This document shows, in pieces, positions 1 through 9,105 of a stretch of 64,000 nt of DNA; the first letter of the stretch is position 1; each line of letters opens with the position of its first letter. The notes below the pieces were generated by a model. The model was not told where the DNA came from. It searched no databases and saw only the letters and a program-made list of their open reading frames with translations. The DNA lies in contig NZ_CP109467.1 in the NCBI RefSeq assembly GCF_036227325.1, positions 8,866,001 to 8,930,000 on the forward strand, in the 5' to 3' direction. Made by a program: the position numbers and the translations under genes. The stretch comes from Streptomyces sp. NBC_01465. GTDB taxonomy: Bacteria; Actinomycetota; Actinomycetes; Streptomycetales; Streptomycetaceae.

Positions 1-1307
1 AGACAGTCGGTCAGGTCGATATCGGTCAGTACCAGGTGCGCAGCGTCCACCCCCTGCAACGAAGCCACTCGCACCCCGGCGATGCCTGTCAGCAGGCTCT
101 CATTCACTAGCGCGTCGCCCTCGGCCGCGAAGGGCACGGGGTAAGCAGTGATTGCTACGGGGAAGGACAGCGCCGCGTGGCTGAGGTCCGCTGTGGCGTA
201 GCGCAGACGCACGATCGCCGTCGACTGCCAGCGTGTCCGGGCACAGCGCACCTCACGCGCCGCGATTTCCAGCGTCACCGACACCTCGAATATCGCGCCA
301 GACAGATCAACCCTCTGCCCACACACGACCGGCCCGAACCACGACATCACCGCGAACTGCGTCCCGAAGAACTGGGCGTCGCCGGAGAACTGTGTCCCGC
401 CGAACCAGGCGTCGCCGGAGAACCGTGTCCCGTCGAACCGGGCAGGGCCGGAGAACTGAGCTTCGCCGAATCGGGCAGGGCCGGAGAACTGAGCCTCGCC
501 GAACGAAGCGTCGTCGGAGAACTGCGCCTGGCTGAACCCGGCGTCGTCGGAGAACTGCGCCCGGTCGAACTGGGCAGGGCCGGAGAACTGAGCCCGGCTG
601 AACTGGGCGTAGCGGGAGAACCGAGCCCCGCCAAACCGGGCGTCACCCGAGAACTGCACATCGTCGAACCAACCGTTGCCCGAGAACTGCGCCCCGACGA
701 ACCGGGCGTCGTCGGAGAACTGCGCCCGGCTGAACTCGGCGTCGTCGGTGAAGTGCGCCCCGCCGAACTGGGCGTAGTGAGAGAACCGAGCCTCGCCAAA
801 CTGGGCAGGTCCGGAGAACTGAGCTCCGCCGAACCGGGCAGGTCCGGAGAACTGAGCCCGGCTGAACCCGGCGTCGGAGAACTGCGCCCCGTCGAACTGA
901 GCATCGCGGGAGAACTGCGCCCGGTTGAACTGGGCAGGGCCGGAGAACTGCGCCCCGCCGAACCGGGCGTCGCCGGAGAACTGCGCCCGATTGAACTGGG
1001 CAGGGCCGGAGAACTGCGCCTCGCCGAACCGGGCGCGGCCGAGGCGGGGTTGCCGAGTAGTGGGATCACGCAGGGCGCGAAGGAGAGAAGCGAGGAGCGA
1101 CCCGGTGAAAGGGGTGCCGCGATAGTCGATGGCGGTACCGGGCGTCAGGTTGGCCAAGTGGGCATTGCGGTCCCTATCGGGCAGGTGGGCCAGGCATGCA
1201 CTGTGGTTAGAGACGTGGATGCCGCGGCAGCCGACGGGATCGCTGGCGGGGTCCGCACCATGTCCACAGTGCTGCCAAGAAGGTGCTGAGGCTGGTTCGC
1301 TACTCAT
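1..1307 (-). CDS. pentapeptide-repeat protein, C-terminus beyond window edge
   Basis: The frame is open from ATG at 1307 to the left edge (435 codons). The first ~85 residues hold Cys, His and Trp (WQHCGHGA) and a GTAIDYRGTPF stretch; I recognise this head from Streptomyces pentapeptide proteins. Residues ~86-320 are about 45 uninterrupted five-residue units of the form A-x-F-x-x (AQFSG, ARFGG), which should fold as a right-handed quadrilateral beta-helix. A non-repeat tail follows (VDLSGAIFEV, then LEIAAREV). The central residue is Phe rather than the more common Leu. The biochemical role is unknown and no enzymatic motif is visible. Longer-looking frames over this stretch are shadows created by the DNA repeat. 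Confidence 0.88.
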   Translation of the reverse strand, partial: MSSEPASAPSWQHCGHGADPASDPVGCRGIHVSNHSACLAHLPDRDRNAHLANLTPGTAIDYRGTPFTGSLLASLLRALRDPTTRQPRLGRARFGEAQFSGPAQFNRAQFSGDARFGGAQFSGPAQFNRAQFSRDAQFDGAQFSDAGFSRAQFSGPARFGGAQFSGPAQFGEARFSHYAQFGGAHFTDDAEFSRAQFSDDARFVGAQFSGNGWFDDVQFSGDARFGGARFSRYAQFSRAQFSGPAQFDRAQFSDDAGFSQAQFSDDASFGEAQFSGPARFGEAQFSGPARFDGTRFSGDAWFGGTQFSGDAQFFGTQFAVMSWFGPVVCGQRVDLSGAIFEVSVTLEIAAREVRCARTRWQSTAIVRLRYATADLSHAALSFPVAITAYPVPFAAEGDALVNESLLTGIAGVRVASLQGVDAAHLVLTDIDLTDC

Positions 1308-1725
1308 GGCCTGAGGCTCCGGTGCTGGTCGAGAGGAGAACAGAGGACGCGCTCTCACCTATGGAGTACTGCAGCAGACGGACGGTAGGAAGCCCGCGGT
1401 TCCAGAACCGGTTGCTCGCCTCGCGCCTCACCGATCGAGCGACTTCGCCTGTCACTCAAAGTTTGATGGCGCATGCTGAACATTCGCTGTCACAGGACAG
1501 CCACGTTCGTTTCTTGCCTCAACTGGCGGCTGCAGTCCGGGCGGCAGGGCTTCCCCGCGGTCGCTGCCTTGGCCGCAACGGACTGCGGCTTGGCCATCAA
1601 GACGGCCCCGCCGCCAGCGGTGGCGAACGGAGCCGTACAGGTTCCGGGGGATCTTGATGAGGCAACCATCGGCCCGAAGGAGGCGATGGCAGGTCTCCGC
1701 ACTATCGAGCCGGTGCAGGGCTGGC
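1308..1725. other. no convincing gene
   Basis: About 420 bp without a supported gene. A short minus-strand frame (about 1490-1700) contains a TAGKPCRPDCSRQ-like stretch. A related TAGKPYCSDCSRQ stretch occurs on the minus strand near 2585-2625, so both may be debris of one small Cys-containing family. Confidence 0.4.
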
Positions 1726-1944
1726 TCAGCGGCGGATTCGGATCCTTACGTGAACGGATCCACCGAGCGCGGCTGCAGCAGTGCCGATTGCGATGACCGG
1801 GCCGAGATAGTCAGCGTTGCCGGTCAGTGCGAGCACGATGACGGCAGCGAGCGTGCCGAGCACGGACAGAGCGCGTATCCAGATGAGCGCTGAACTGCCG
1901 GCGTTGGAGGTTGCAGGTGCGGTGCTTCGACCAAGCGGGGGCAT
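1726..1944 (-). CDS. small two-helix membrane protein
   Basis: A 72-residue protein with two hydrophobic segments (about residues 24-42, ALSVLGTLAAVIVLAL, and 46-63, LGPVIAIGTAAAALGG) and a basic C-terminus (RIRIRR), so probably an integral membrane protein. The family is not recognised. It is isolated between gene-poor stretches. Base use is typical of the window and the start ATG at 1944 is the only one in frame. It could be a remnant of a longer gene. Confidence 0.45.
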   Translation of the reverse strand: MPPLGRSTAPATSNAGSSALIWIRALSVLGTLAAVIVLALTGNADYLGPVIAIGTAAAALGGSVHVRIRIRR

Positions 1945-2122
1945 GGACTCGTTCTCCTCCGTTGTGGGTTGAGCAGGGGTGTCCAGGCTGGGAATGCCTG
2001 TTGATCTCAGTGCGCTCGAAGACGTCTCGCGCTACGTCTAGGGGGAGCTCCTTGTCGAGTGCGGCAATAGCGCCCTTCGCACTGCTCCGCGTGAAGTTGC
2101 CGTGGCCCTGACGGCCGTAATC

Positions 2123-2285
2123 GGACCCGCAGATACGGACACAAGTGGCCCCACTGCGGCGCCCTGAACTACGACGACTTGAAGTGGCCCAACGACCTGA
2201 CCAGTCGGGTCAAGGCGCACTGCGGGGCCACTTCAGCCCGCCTCGAACACTCAGCGGAGCCACCGATGTCCGTATCCGCGGGTCC
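2123..2285. repeat. 163-bp interrupted palindrome
   Basis: The outer arms 2123-2140 and 2268-2285 are inverted copies with 17 of 18 matches. Inner arms at about 2143-2160 and 2216-2233 (aagtggccccactgcgg against gcactgcggggccactt) are a second, imperfect pair. No gene is supported across it. The layout fits a miniature inverted-repeat element or a large cruciform/RNA hairpin. The rest of 1945-2671 holds nothing I can support. Confidence 0.6.
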
Positions 2286-2671
2286 AGTTGGCGCTGTCGC
2301 AGCCAAGGTTTCCGTCGCCGAGTTTGAACAGGTTGGGGCAGGACAGGCTCGAAACTCTGCGGCGGGCAGGCGGAGGGACTCCGCGAGGGCACATCATCAT
2401 CATGTAAATCGACTCCTTTGAGTGGTTGAGGTGCCGCGGTAGAGCCGTGTGCCGTGAACCGCCCTGGTCAGCAAGGCGCCCGCTGGCGAAGTGGCCGTCG
2501 GCGGGCCGCCACTCGTGATAGCGATTTAGGCCTCGGAGCCCAAGCACAGAGGGCTGCAAGGGAGGAGCGGGAAGAGGCACGACTGGCGGCTGCAGTCCGA
2601 GCAGTAGGGCTTCCCAGCGGTGTTGGCGCGCATGGGCACAGCTCTGACCTGCATCGACTGTCAGATGCGAT

Positions 2672-3637
2672 GTGTACTCTCACGCGGTGATCATTGACCG
2701 GAACGCGAGCGTGACACCGACTCGCTTCGAAAGCCCGTGGCTGCGCCGCACCGTTGGTAAACGGATAGGCCGCGCCGACCGCGACGCCATGCTTCGGGCG
2801 CTCCTTTGGGTGAGCGAGGTTCGCATGGCGGGCGCCGTCGCCTCCGCCTGGCGTGAGTTTCTCCAGGACATCAAGCGGGAGCTGAGCGAGGCCGAACAGC
2901 GGCGGGACAGGTACTGGCAGCGCAGTGATCAGGTTGCTGCTGGATGCCAGGAAGCCGCCGCGAAGCTGGCTGACGATCTGTGGCGTGAGCGAACGGCTGC
3001 CGAGGAGGTGCTGCAGCAGTGCGAGGTGATTGTGCGTGAGTTCACCGCACGACTGGGGCGGCACGAGCTTGACGATGAACGGTGCTTGCTCCTGGACTCG
3101 CGTGCCGCGCTGGGCGTCCTGAGTGACCATCTGGGGCCCGCGAAGCAACGGCTTGCGGAGCTGCTTGCGGACAACCGGGGATCCCTTCATCAACTCGCGA
3201 TGTTGGAACTGCGCCAGCGGCACAGGACAACCAAGTCTCTGGCGACACTCGAGCAACTTGACGCCATGGACCAGCACGAATTCGATGAGATCGTGTTCCG
3301 GGGCCTCTCACGAGGCGGCTTTCAGCCGCTCCTCCTTGAACCGCGCATTCTCACCTTCGTGGGCGCTGGCGCGAGGGGCCTCGTCTATTGCGCCAACGTG
3401 CAACGACCGCGCCACGATGCGGTGACGGACGCTCGCGCCATTCTGTCCGCGCAACGGGAGGCGAGGAGCAGAGACATCGGCCACGTGTTGATCGTCACCA
3501 ACCTGATGTTCATCTCCAGCATCGGCAACCAGATCTTCGACGCATCGGACCTTTCCATGACGCTGCTGCAGCGTCCGGATCTTCAGCGATGGATCGACTG
3601 GGGCATGCCGCTGCGCGATGTGGTGGCGGACGCCTGA
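2672..3637 (+). CDS. Mrr-like fold protein, catalytically degenerate, with coiled-coil N-terminus
   Basis: 321 residues. Residues ~55-125 are highly charged and helical, probably coiled coil. The last ~120 residues, beginning MDQHEFDEIVFRGLSRGGF, align by eye with the nuclease domain of the next gene (MTPNEFEQAVAALARRDGH) and share its downstream ITN/VTN and RW-WG landmarks. The Asp and Q-x-K residues of the PD-(D/E)xK site are absent here (the region reads FVGAGARGLVYCANVQRP). Its stop overlaps the next start by one base (TGATG), which implies translational coupling. It is probably a structural or regulatory partner of the active paralogue. ATG 2672 or GTG 2687 could be the start. Confidence 0.7.
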   Translation: MYSHAVIIDRNASVTPTRFESPWLRRTVGKRIGRADRDAMLRALLWVSEVRMAGAVASAWREFLQDIKRELSEAEQRRDRYWQRSDQVAAGCQEAAAKLADDLWRERTAAEEVLQQCEVIVREFTARLGRHELDDERCLLLDSRAALGVLSDHLGPAKQRLAELLADNRGSLHQLAMLELRQRHRTTKSLATLEQLDAMDQHEFDEIVFRGLSRGGFQPLLLEPRILTFVGAGARGLVYCANVQRPRHDAVTDARAILSAQREARSRDIGHVLIVTNLMFISSIGNQIFDASDLSMTLLQRPDLQRWIDWGMPLRDVVADA

Positions 3638-4629
3638 TGCACATCAACTGGCCAACGACCCTGTCCTTGCCTGACTACTCCGAGTCCCAGCTCCAGACGA
3701 GCTTGCAGCGCCGAGTTTCAGAGGCGACGGACGACGACCTACTGGCCGCCTTTCTCCACTGGACCGCGGGCCAGATAGCCCTGGACTTCATGGTGGAGGC
3801 AGAGTTCTTCGCAGAGAAGGTCCAAGCCGCACAAGATCAGTTGGAGGGTCTGGTGGTGCCCGCAGGGAAGCCCAACGCTGTGGGCTACCGCTACGCACAC
3901 GCAATTCTTCGCAGGGTGCTCAAAGAGGCTGGGGATGCGGTAGCGAGCGCCAGTCGGCAAGCGACGGACGTCCTGCTTCACCTGCGGGACCTGACAGTTC
4001 ACGACCTCACGAGCGGATACAGAGCCGGGGCAGAGGCATCACCTTCCGGGCTGGAGTGCATCGGCAAGCTGAGAACAGGTCTGCTCCACCTTGAACGTGG
4101 GGTGGCGAGAGCTCACGCGCGACACCGGGATGAGATGCACCATCTCGCCCTGGTCGAAGAGGCACTGGACCGTTTCCTGGCCTCGGACGACAGCATGCCC
4201 CTGGAACGCATCCACGCCATGACGCCGAACGAGTTCGAGCAGGCTGTCGCGGCGTTGGCGAGGCGCGATGGCCATCAAATCATTCGAGAATCCGGGGGCG
4301 CTCGTGACCTGGGAGCAGATGTGATCGCGATAACCCCCGATCAGCTGCGCATCGTGTTCCAGTGCAAGCACCGACAGGCCGGCGTCGGCAAGGTCGGTTC
4401 ACCTGACATCCAGACCCTCAACGGCACCGCCCGCCCGGAGCACAACGCTGACATCGTCATCGCCGTGACCAATGGGGCGTTCACCAAACCCGCGCGCGAC
4501 TTCGCGTACACGCATGACATCCACCTGCTGGGCCAGACACAACTGAAGCGGTGGGCCACTTGGGGTGAGCCTCTGCTGACCTTGTTGCAGCCCAGTGCAG
4601 ACAGACGACACAGCATCACAGCGAGTTGA
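3637..4629 (+). CDS. Mrr-type restriction endonuclease (PD-(D/E)xK), helical N-terminus
   Basis: 330 residues. The N-terminal ~190 residues are helical. The C-terminal domain has the Mrr_cat pattern: MTPNEFEQAVAALARRDGH around residues 195-213, the catalytic Asp in GARDLGADVI (Asp228) and the Q-x-K of IVFQCKH (Gln242, Lys244), followed by IVIAVTNGAFT. Mrr-family enzymes cut foreign or modified DNA. The start ATG overlaps the upstream stop, so the two paralogues are probably made together. The convergent DUF192 gene ends 40 bp downstream. The target specificity cannot be read from sequence. An antiphage or anti-plasmid role is inference from family and pairing. Confidence 0.8.
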   Translation: MHINWPTTLSLPDYSESQLQTSLQRRVSEATDDDLLAAFLHWTAGQIALDFMVEAEFFAEKVQAAQDQLEGLVVPAGKPNAVGYRYAHAILRRVLKEAGDAVASASRQATDVLLHLRDLTVHDLTSGYRAGAEASPSGLECIGKLRTGLLHLERGVARAHARHRDEMHHLALVEEALDRFLASDDSMPLERIHAMTPNEFEQAVAALARRDGHQIIRESGGARDLGADVIAITPDQLRIVFQCKHRQAGVGKVGSPDIQTLNGTARPEHNADIVIAVTNGAFTKPARDFAYTHDIHLLGQTQLKRWATWGEPLLTLLQPSADRRHSITAS

Positions 4630-4669
4630 GACGAGCGATGCCCGACGGAGAGCTGCCAGGCAGTGTCCG

Positions 4670-5048
4670 TCAGGGAGCAGGGACCGGAGCAACGCCGATC
4701 GACAGGGAAGTCCCCGCACCGATTCCCCAGCTCGCCATGGCGCCAGCTGCGGCTTCCAGGACGTAGCGGGCTCGGACTCGGGGGACTCCGACCCGGTTGG
4801 GCTTCATCGTGCGGACGTCGATGACCGTCAGGGTCTTGTCGACGTAGGCGACGTCGATGGCGAAACGCATCCGCAGTGAGTGAACGCTGGAGCTGGGGGC
4901 GAGGAGGATCGCCCCGTCGAATCCGGTCCGGCCGAGCAGGCCGCGGGTGCGGGCCTGGCGGGAGGCGGCTATCTCCAGGGGGATGTCGTGTCCTGCGCTG
5001 TCCAGGCGGGCGTGCCCGTCTTGCAGGGGATCAGGGAGGTTCGACATC
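4670..5048 (-). CDS. DUF192 family protein
   Basis: 125 residues from ATG 5048. DUF192 landmarks are present: RQARTRGLLGR near the N-terminus, the conserved SVHSLRMRFAIDVAYVD strand region, then RARYVLEAAAG. The family is a small beta-barrel often carried near secretion or pilus loci; its function is unproven. It starts 17 bp after the stop of the LysM-BTAD gene and is probably the last gene of the pilus operon. Confidence 0.85.
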
Positions 5049-5064
5049 GGGCAGCTCCGTGTTC

Positions 5065-8000
5065 TCAGTGATGGGTGGCGGTGCGCGGCAGCAGATCCTG
5101 CAGGAGTTCGGCGGTGTCGTCTTCCACGGTCACACCGCCGTCGATGCCGTCGTTGATGGTGCGCAGGCGATGGGCGGCATCCCTCAACGCGGCGATGTCC
5201 CCGGCCTGGTGGTGGGCGCGGAAGATCGCCCGGTGGAGGATTTCGTTGCTGTCGTCGGCGAGCAGCCCGCGGTGGGCCGCCCACAGGGCGCCGCTGGTGT
5301 CGCCGGCCTCGCGCCGTCGGGTGGACAGGTGGTGGGCGGTGTCCACGATCGCGGCGAGCATCTCCTCGATGTCGGTCGTGGCCCAGGTGTAGCGGGTGGT
5401 GTCGGTCGCGGAGAGCGGGCGCCCCCGTACGAGGGAGAGCGCACGGCGCAGCGCGAGATCACCGTCTTCGCCACGGTCCGCTTTCCCTTGGAGAGCAAGG
5501 TTCTTGAACTTCTCCCAGTCGCTGGTGACATTCGGGCCGAGGCGGTAGCGGCGGTCGGGGTTGTCCTGGATCCGGGGGAAGTTGGCGCGCCCGAGCCATG
5601 AGCGGGTGCGGCTGATGACGGGATCGCGGCGCTGCTTGCCGCCGACCTGGCCGGGCCAGAGCGCTTCATCGATCTCGTGGTGGTCGGCGCCGGGGTGCAG
5701 CGCGAGGAAGGTGACCAGCTCCAAGTTGATGCGTTTACGGCTGGGGTCGACACGTCCCTGTTCCCCGTCGATGCGCAGCGGTCCGAGCAGCGACAGGACC
5801 GGCCCCGGCCCCTCCACCATGACCGATTCCAACACGGGGCTTTCTGCGCCCGCCGAGGCCTCGGTCACGGCCTGCGCGGTTGGCGCGGGGGCGGTGACAC
5901 TGACCGCCTGCAGCAGGGGAGCGGCATACGCACTGGTCAGGGGGAGCACATCACCGGGAGCCGCGGGCGCCGCCGCGGCCGAGGCCTCGGGGTCGTCGTT
6001 GAGGACTTCGGCGAGCGAGAGCCCGGTCGCGGGCTCCTTCTTCGCCTCCTCCGGCGCGCCCGTTGCATCTTCCGCCGCCTCCTCCACGTCCCGGTCTTCT
6101 GGTTCTTCCGGGTCGTCTGTGCCCAGGAGGTCCTGCTCGAGTTCGGCGTACTCGGTGGGCAGGGCGCCCTCCTCCTCGTTCGCGTACGGGTTCTCCCAGA
6201 CCTGGGGCGCGGGCTGGGCCTCGGTCCACGCGGGGGCGGGCACGTCGGTGTCGCTCGCGGCGAGGGTGAGCAGCTCGATCGCGTCAGCGAAGTGGCTGTC
6301 GCTCAACCCTTGCAGATGCACCGGCAGTCCGGATCCGGGAAGCACGACCAGCTGATCTGCGCCCTGGCAGTCGAGCGTCCAGGCGCGGCTCGCGGACAGG
6401 TCCTGGGTGGGGGCGGCGGTCACCACCGCGCCGGCGGTGCGCGGCAGCGAGGAGAGCGCATCGAACAGTGCGGTGACCGCAGTGGGGTCGGCGACAGCGG
6501 TGTCCAGGTCCTGGGCGAGGACGACGTGCGGGGTGAACGCGCCCCCGGTGTCGTCCTGCAACCGGGCGGCTCGCAGGGAGTTGGCGCCGATGGTGGTCAG
6601 GGCGTGGCGTTGCTCGGCGGTATGGGCGGCGAGTTCGGTGACGGCCTGGCCCATGTCCTGGGTGCGGGCGACGCGTTCGGGAGCCGCTGCTTCCAGGCCG
6701 GGTGCGGTGGTTCCGAAGGCGGTGAGCTCAAGATGGTCCGACAGCGGGGTGTTGGCGAGTTCAACGGAGATGGCCTGCAGAACGTGCCGGGCCAGGTCCA
6801 CGTCGCCGGCGAGGTGGAGGATCCCGACGTGCTCGAGGTCGATGAGGACCAGATGTCCCTGGGGGTCCCAGCCGAGCGAGACCAGGGCCGGGTAGGGGGC
6901 GCCGGTGGTGGTGAGGGCCTCGGCATCTGCGAGGTCGGGGCTGGTGGCGGTGCAGGTCCACAGATCCTGGCGGCCGTTGGTGGCGGTGAAGGGCTTGCAC
7001 GGGGTCGTGTCGGCGGCCAGGTGGAGCTCGATGCGCGCATCGTGGAGAACGACCGCTTCGATGACGGGTAGTTCACGTCGGACGCTCGCGAGGTTGAGGG
7101 CGAGCGTACGCAGCGCGGTGTCCAGAAGATCGAGGGGTTGTTGGACCGCGCGCAGCGACTGCTCGGTGGCGGCCGCGCTCCCGGTGGGCATGGGGATGCG
7201 CCGGCCGACCCGGCGGCGGCGCTGCTGCAGCCTGCGCCGGGTGGCCAGCGTGCCGACCAGGGCGGCCGCCAGCACCCCGGCCCCAAGCCACAGGGTGGCC
7301 GGGGCCACGGACTGCTCGCCGTCCTCCTCGGCCGCCCGGGCTACCGGCACCGGGGTGCGGTGCGCGCTTTGATCTGGGGTGGAGGAGGCTGCTGGAGCGG
7401 GGGCCGGGGAGGTTGCCGACGGCCCGGCCGTACGGCTCGGGGCCGGACCGGGAGTGGTAGTGGCCCTCGCGGAGGGCGAGGACGGGGGAGCCGTGTTCTG
7501 GCGGCTGCCCGAATCTGGAGCCGACGGCGCGGTCGGGGTGGCCTTGTCCTGGTCCGGCGTCTGGGTTTTGGGAGGGTGCGTTGGGCTGTGACCGGTGCGT
7601 GGTGCGGGCGCTGTGGTGTGCCCGTCCTGCGGAGGGATGACGAGATGTTGGCCCGGGAAGATCAGATCAGGATTCCCGCCGATCACACCCTTGTTGGCGT
7701 TGTAGATCTTCGGCCACTTGTTGGCGTCGCCGTACGCGTCCTCCGCGAGGCCCCAGAGCGTGTTGCCGCTACGGACCGTCTCCTCCGTGGTGTGAGCGGA
7801 GTCGTTGCCGCTCTCCACAGAGGACAGCTCCTCCTTCTCCTTGTGGTCCTTGCCCGCGTCCTGCACGGGGGTGGCCGACTGGTGGGCAGAGGCCGGGGCC
7901 GTCCTCGTGGCGGCTGCGGCAGTTGTCGTACGGGGGGCCGGGGGAGAGGTGGTGATCTGGGGGCGGGCGTCGGCGGGCAGCTTGATGACCGTTCCGAGCG

Positions 8001-8619
8001 GCAGGTAGATGTCCCCGCCCTGGAGTTCGGGGATGTCGGGGTTGAGGGCGGCGATGTCCTTCCACCGTTGTCCGTTGCCGAGGGTGTCCACGGCCAGGCC
8101 CCAGGGGGACTCGGTCGTGGAAGTGACGGTGTGCGTTGGCCAGGCGGTGCTCTCCTCCGAGGACGCCGTCGGCGAGGTGCTCGTTGTGGTGCCGGGTGTC
8201 TGGTGGCCGGCGGACTGGGTCACTGCGTGTGCTGGGGTGGAGGTGGCCGCGGAGGCGGCGGTCGGGGCGAGCAGTACGATCGCGCCGACCAGGAACGAGG
8301 CGAAGGACTGCAGGCCGCTCAGGCCCTTGATGCGGGGGGCGGAGCGGCGGCGTGCGACGGCTACGACTTCGACCAGGGCGGAGAGGGTGAAGGCCGCCCA
8401 GGCGGCCCAGCCGATGAGGGTGACGACGACCAGGAGCAGGGTGCCGTCGTCGCGGGACATTAACCCGGTGCCGCTGCCGATGAGTTCGGCCGGCTGGTGG
8501 CCGATGGCCAGCAGCACGTACGGCACACCGCCAACCAGGGCGGCCAGCACGGCGAGGCCGAACAGCGCGCGGATGAGGAGGCCGAGGGTGCGCAGGGGGC
8601 CGGGGGTGTGGTGGGCCAC
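5065..8619 (-). CDS. large membrane protein with two LysM domains and C-terminal BTAD domain
   Basis: 1184 residues. Three hydrophobic segments lie in the first ~130 residues. LysM domains follow at about 160-215 (THTVTSTTESPWGLA) and 285-330 (VRSGNTLWGLAEDAYGD), separated by Thr/Ser/Pro-rich linkers. Another membrane helix lies near 445-465, then an acidic stretch. From about residue 930 comes a winged-helix plus bacterial transcriptional activator domain (LSLLGPLRIDGEQGR; DEALWPGQ). LysM binds peptidoglycan and BTAD is typical of SARP-like regulators, so it may link wall state to gene control. It sits 6 bp after the TadG-like gene. This architecture recurs beside actinobacterial Tad loci. 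Confidence 0.88.
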   Translation of the reverse strand: MAHHTPGPLRTLGLLIRALFGLAVLAALVGGVPYVLLAIGHQPAELIGSGTGLMSRDDGTLLLVVVTLIGWAAWAAFTLSALVEVVAVARRRSAPRIKGLSGLQSFASFLVGAIVLLAPTAASAATSTPAHAVTQSAGHQTPGTTTSTSPTASSEESTAWPTHTVTSTTESPWGLAVDTLGNGQRWKDIAALNPDIPELQGGDIYLPLGTVIKLPADARPQITTSPPAPRTTTAAAATRTAPASAHQSATPVQDAGKDHKEKEELSSVESGNDSAHTTEETVRSGNTLWGLAEDAYGDANKWPKIYNANKGVIGGNPDLIFPGQHLVIPPQDGHTTAPAPRTGHSPTHPPKTQTPDQDKATPTAPSAPDSGSRQNTAPPSSPSARATTTPGPAPSRTAGPSATSPAPAPAASSTPDQSAHRTPVPVARAAEEDGEQSVAPATLWLGAGVLAAALVGTLATRRRLQQRRRRVGRRIPMPTGSAAATEQSLRAVQQPLDLLDTALRTLALNLASVRRELPVIEAVVLHDARIELHLAADTTPCKPFTATNGRQDLWTCTATSPDLADAEALTTTGAPYPALVSLGWDPQGHLVLIDLEHVGILHLAGDVDLARHVLQAISVELANTPLSDHLELTAFGTTAPGLEAAAPERVARTQDMGQAVTELAAHTAEQRHALTTIGANSLRAARLQDDTGGAFTPHVVLAQDLDTAVADPTAVTALFDALSSLPRTAGAVVTAAPTQDLSASRAWTLDCQGADQLVVLPGSGLPVHLQGLSDSHFADAIELLTLAASDTDVPAPAWTEAQPAPQVWENPYANEEEGALPTEYAELEQDLLGTDDPEEPEDRDVEEAAEDATGAPEEAKKEPATGLSLAEVLNDDPEASAAAAPAAPGDVLPLTSAYAAPLLQAVSVTAPAPTAQAVTEASAGAESPVLESVMVEGPGPVLSLLGPLRIDGEQGRVDPSRKRINLELVTFLALHPGADHHEIDEALWPGQVGGKQRRDPVISRTRSWLGRANFPRIQDNPDRRYRLGPNVTSDWEKFKNLALQGKADRGEDGDLALRRALSLVRGRPLSATDTTRYTWATTDIEEMLAAIVDTAHHLSTRRREAGDTSGALWAAHRGLLADDSNEILHRAIFRAHHQAGDIAALRDAAHRLRTINDGIDGGVTVEDDTAELLQDLLPRTATHH

Positions 8620-8625
8620 AGGGGT

Positions 8626-9105
8626 TCAGCCTCCAGCGTGGGTCTGCAGATGGGCGGTTGCGCTGCCGGTCACGTTGATCGTCGGCTTGCCCACCAGCGG
8701 GGCGAACAGGGTCTTGTAAGTGGTGTGGACGGTCACGGTGAGGGTGGTGCCCCCGCCGGTGATCTGCACGTCGCCTTCTACGTGCGCGGCCGCCAGGTAG
8801 TCCTGGGCGGCGGCCTGCGCGGCCTGGGGGTCGATGGTGATCGCGGTGCCCTCGATGGCCTGGGCCGGGTCGAGTTGCTGGCCTGCGGTGCGGGCGGCCT
8901 CTTGGGCCAGCGAGGTTGCCCGGTTGCCCGCATTCAACGCGCCGCCGCCGTCGACGAGCAGCCCCAGCACCATGAACAGGGCGACCGCGACCACGGCGAA
9001 GAACACCGACATGGAGCCCCGCTCCCGCTCGCCTCTCGAAACCGCGGTGCGGTACCGGTTGAGGAAGCTGAGGAAGCGTCGGGGTGTGTGAACCGAAGGG
9101 GTCAC
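8626..9105 (-). CDS. TadG-like pilus assembly protein
   Basis: 159 residues, GTG start at 9105 overlapping the upstream stop (GTGA). The N-terminus is basic, then RGSMSVFFAVVAVALFMVLGL forms one transmembrane segment (about residues 30-52), followed by DGGGALNAGNRATSLAQEAA. That is the TadE/TadG pseudopilin-like pattern of a single helix with a Gly/Ser-x-Glu-like entry and an Ala-rich extension. The rest is an extracytoplasmic beta-rich domain. It is likely a minor pilin or assembly factor of the Tad system. Confidence 0.82.
   Translation of the reverse strand: MTPSVHTPRRFLSFLNRYRTAVSRGERERGSMSVFFAVVAVALFMVLGLLVDGGGALNAGNRATSLAQEAARTAGQQLDPAQAIEGTAITIDPQAAQAAAQDYLAAAHVEGDVQITGGGTTLTVTVHTTYKTLFAPLVGKPTINVTGSATAHLQTHAGG

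Noticed and set aside
360..1060. Regularly spaced DNA repeats resembling a CRISPR array or long plus-strand repeat protein
   Set aside because: Spacing is 15 bases and follows the pentapeptide codons of the minus-strand gene; no spacers or cas genes.
2395..2404. Run of cat triplets suggesting a His-rich or Met-rich start
   Set aside because: The minus-strand frame it would start (about 50 codons) has no recognisable features and overlaps the palindrome.
5677..8463. Long plus-strand open frames of several hundred codons
   Set aside because: Low-complexity Gly/Arg-rich shadows of the LysM-BTAD gene, with no recognisable domains.
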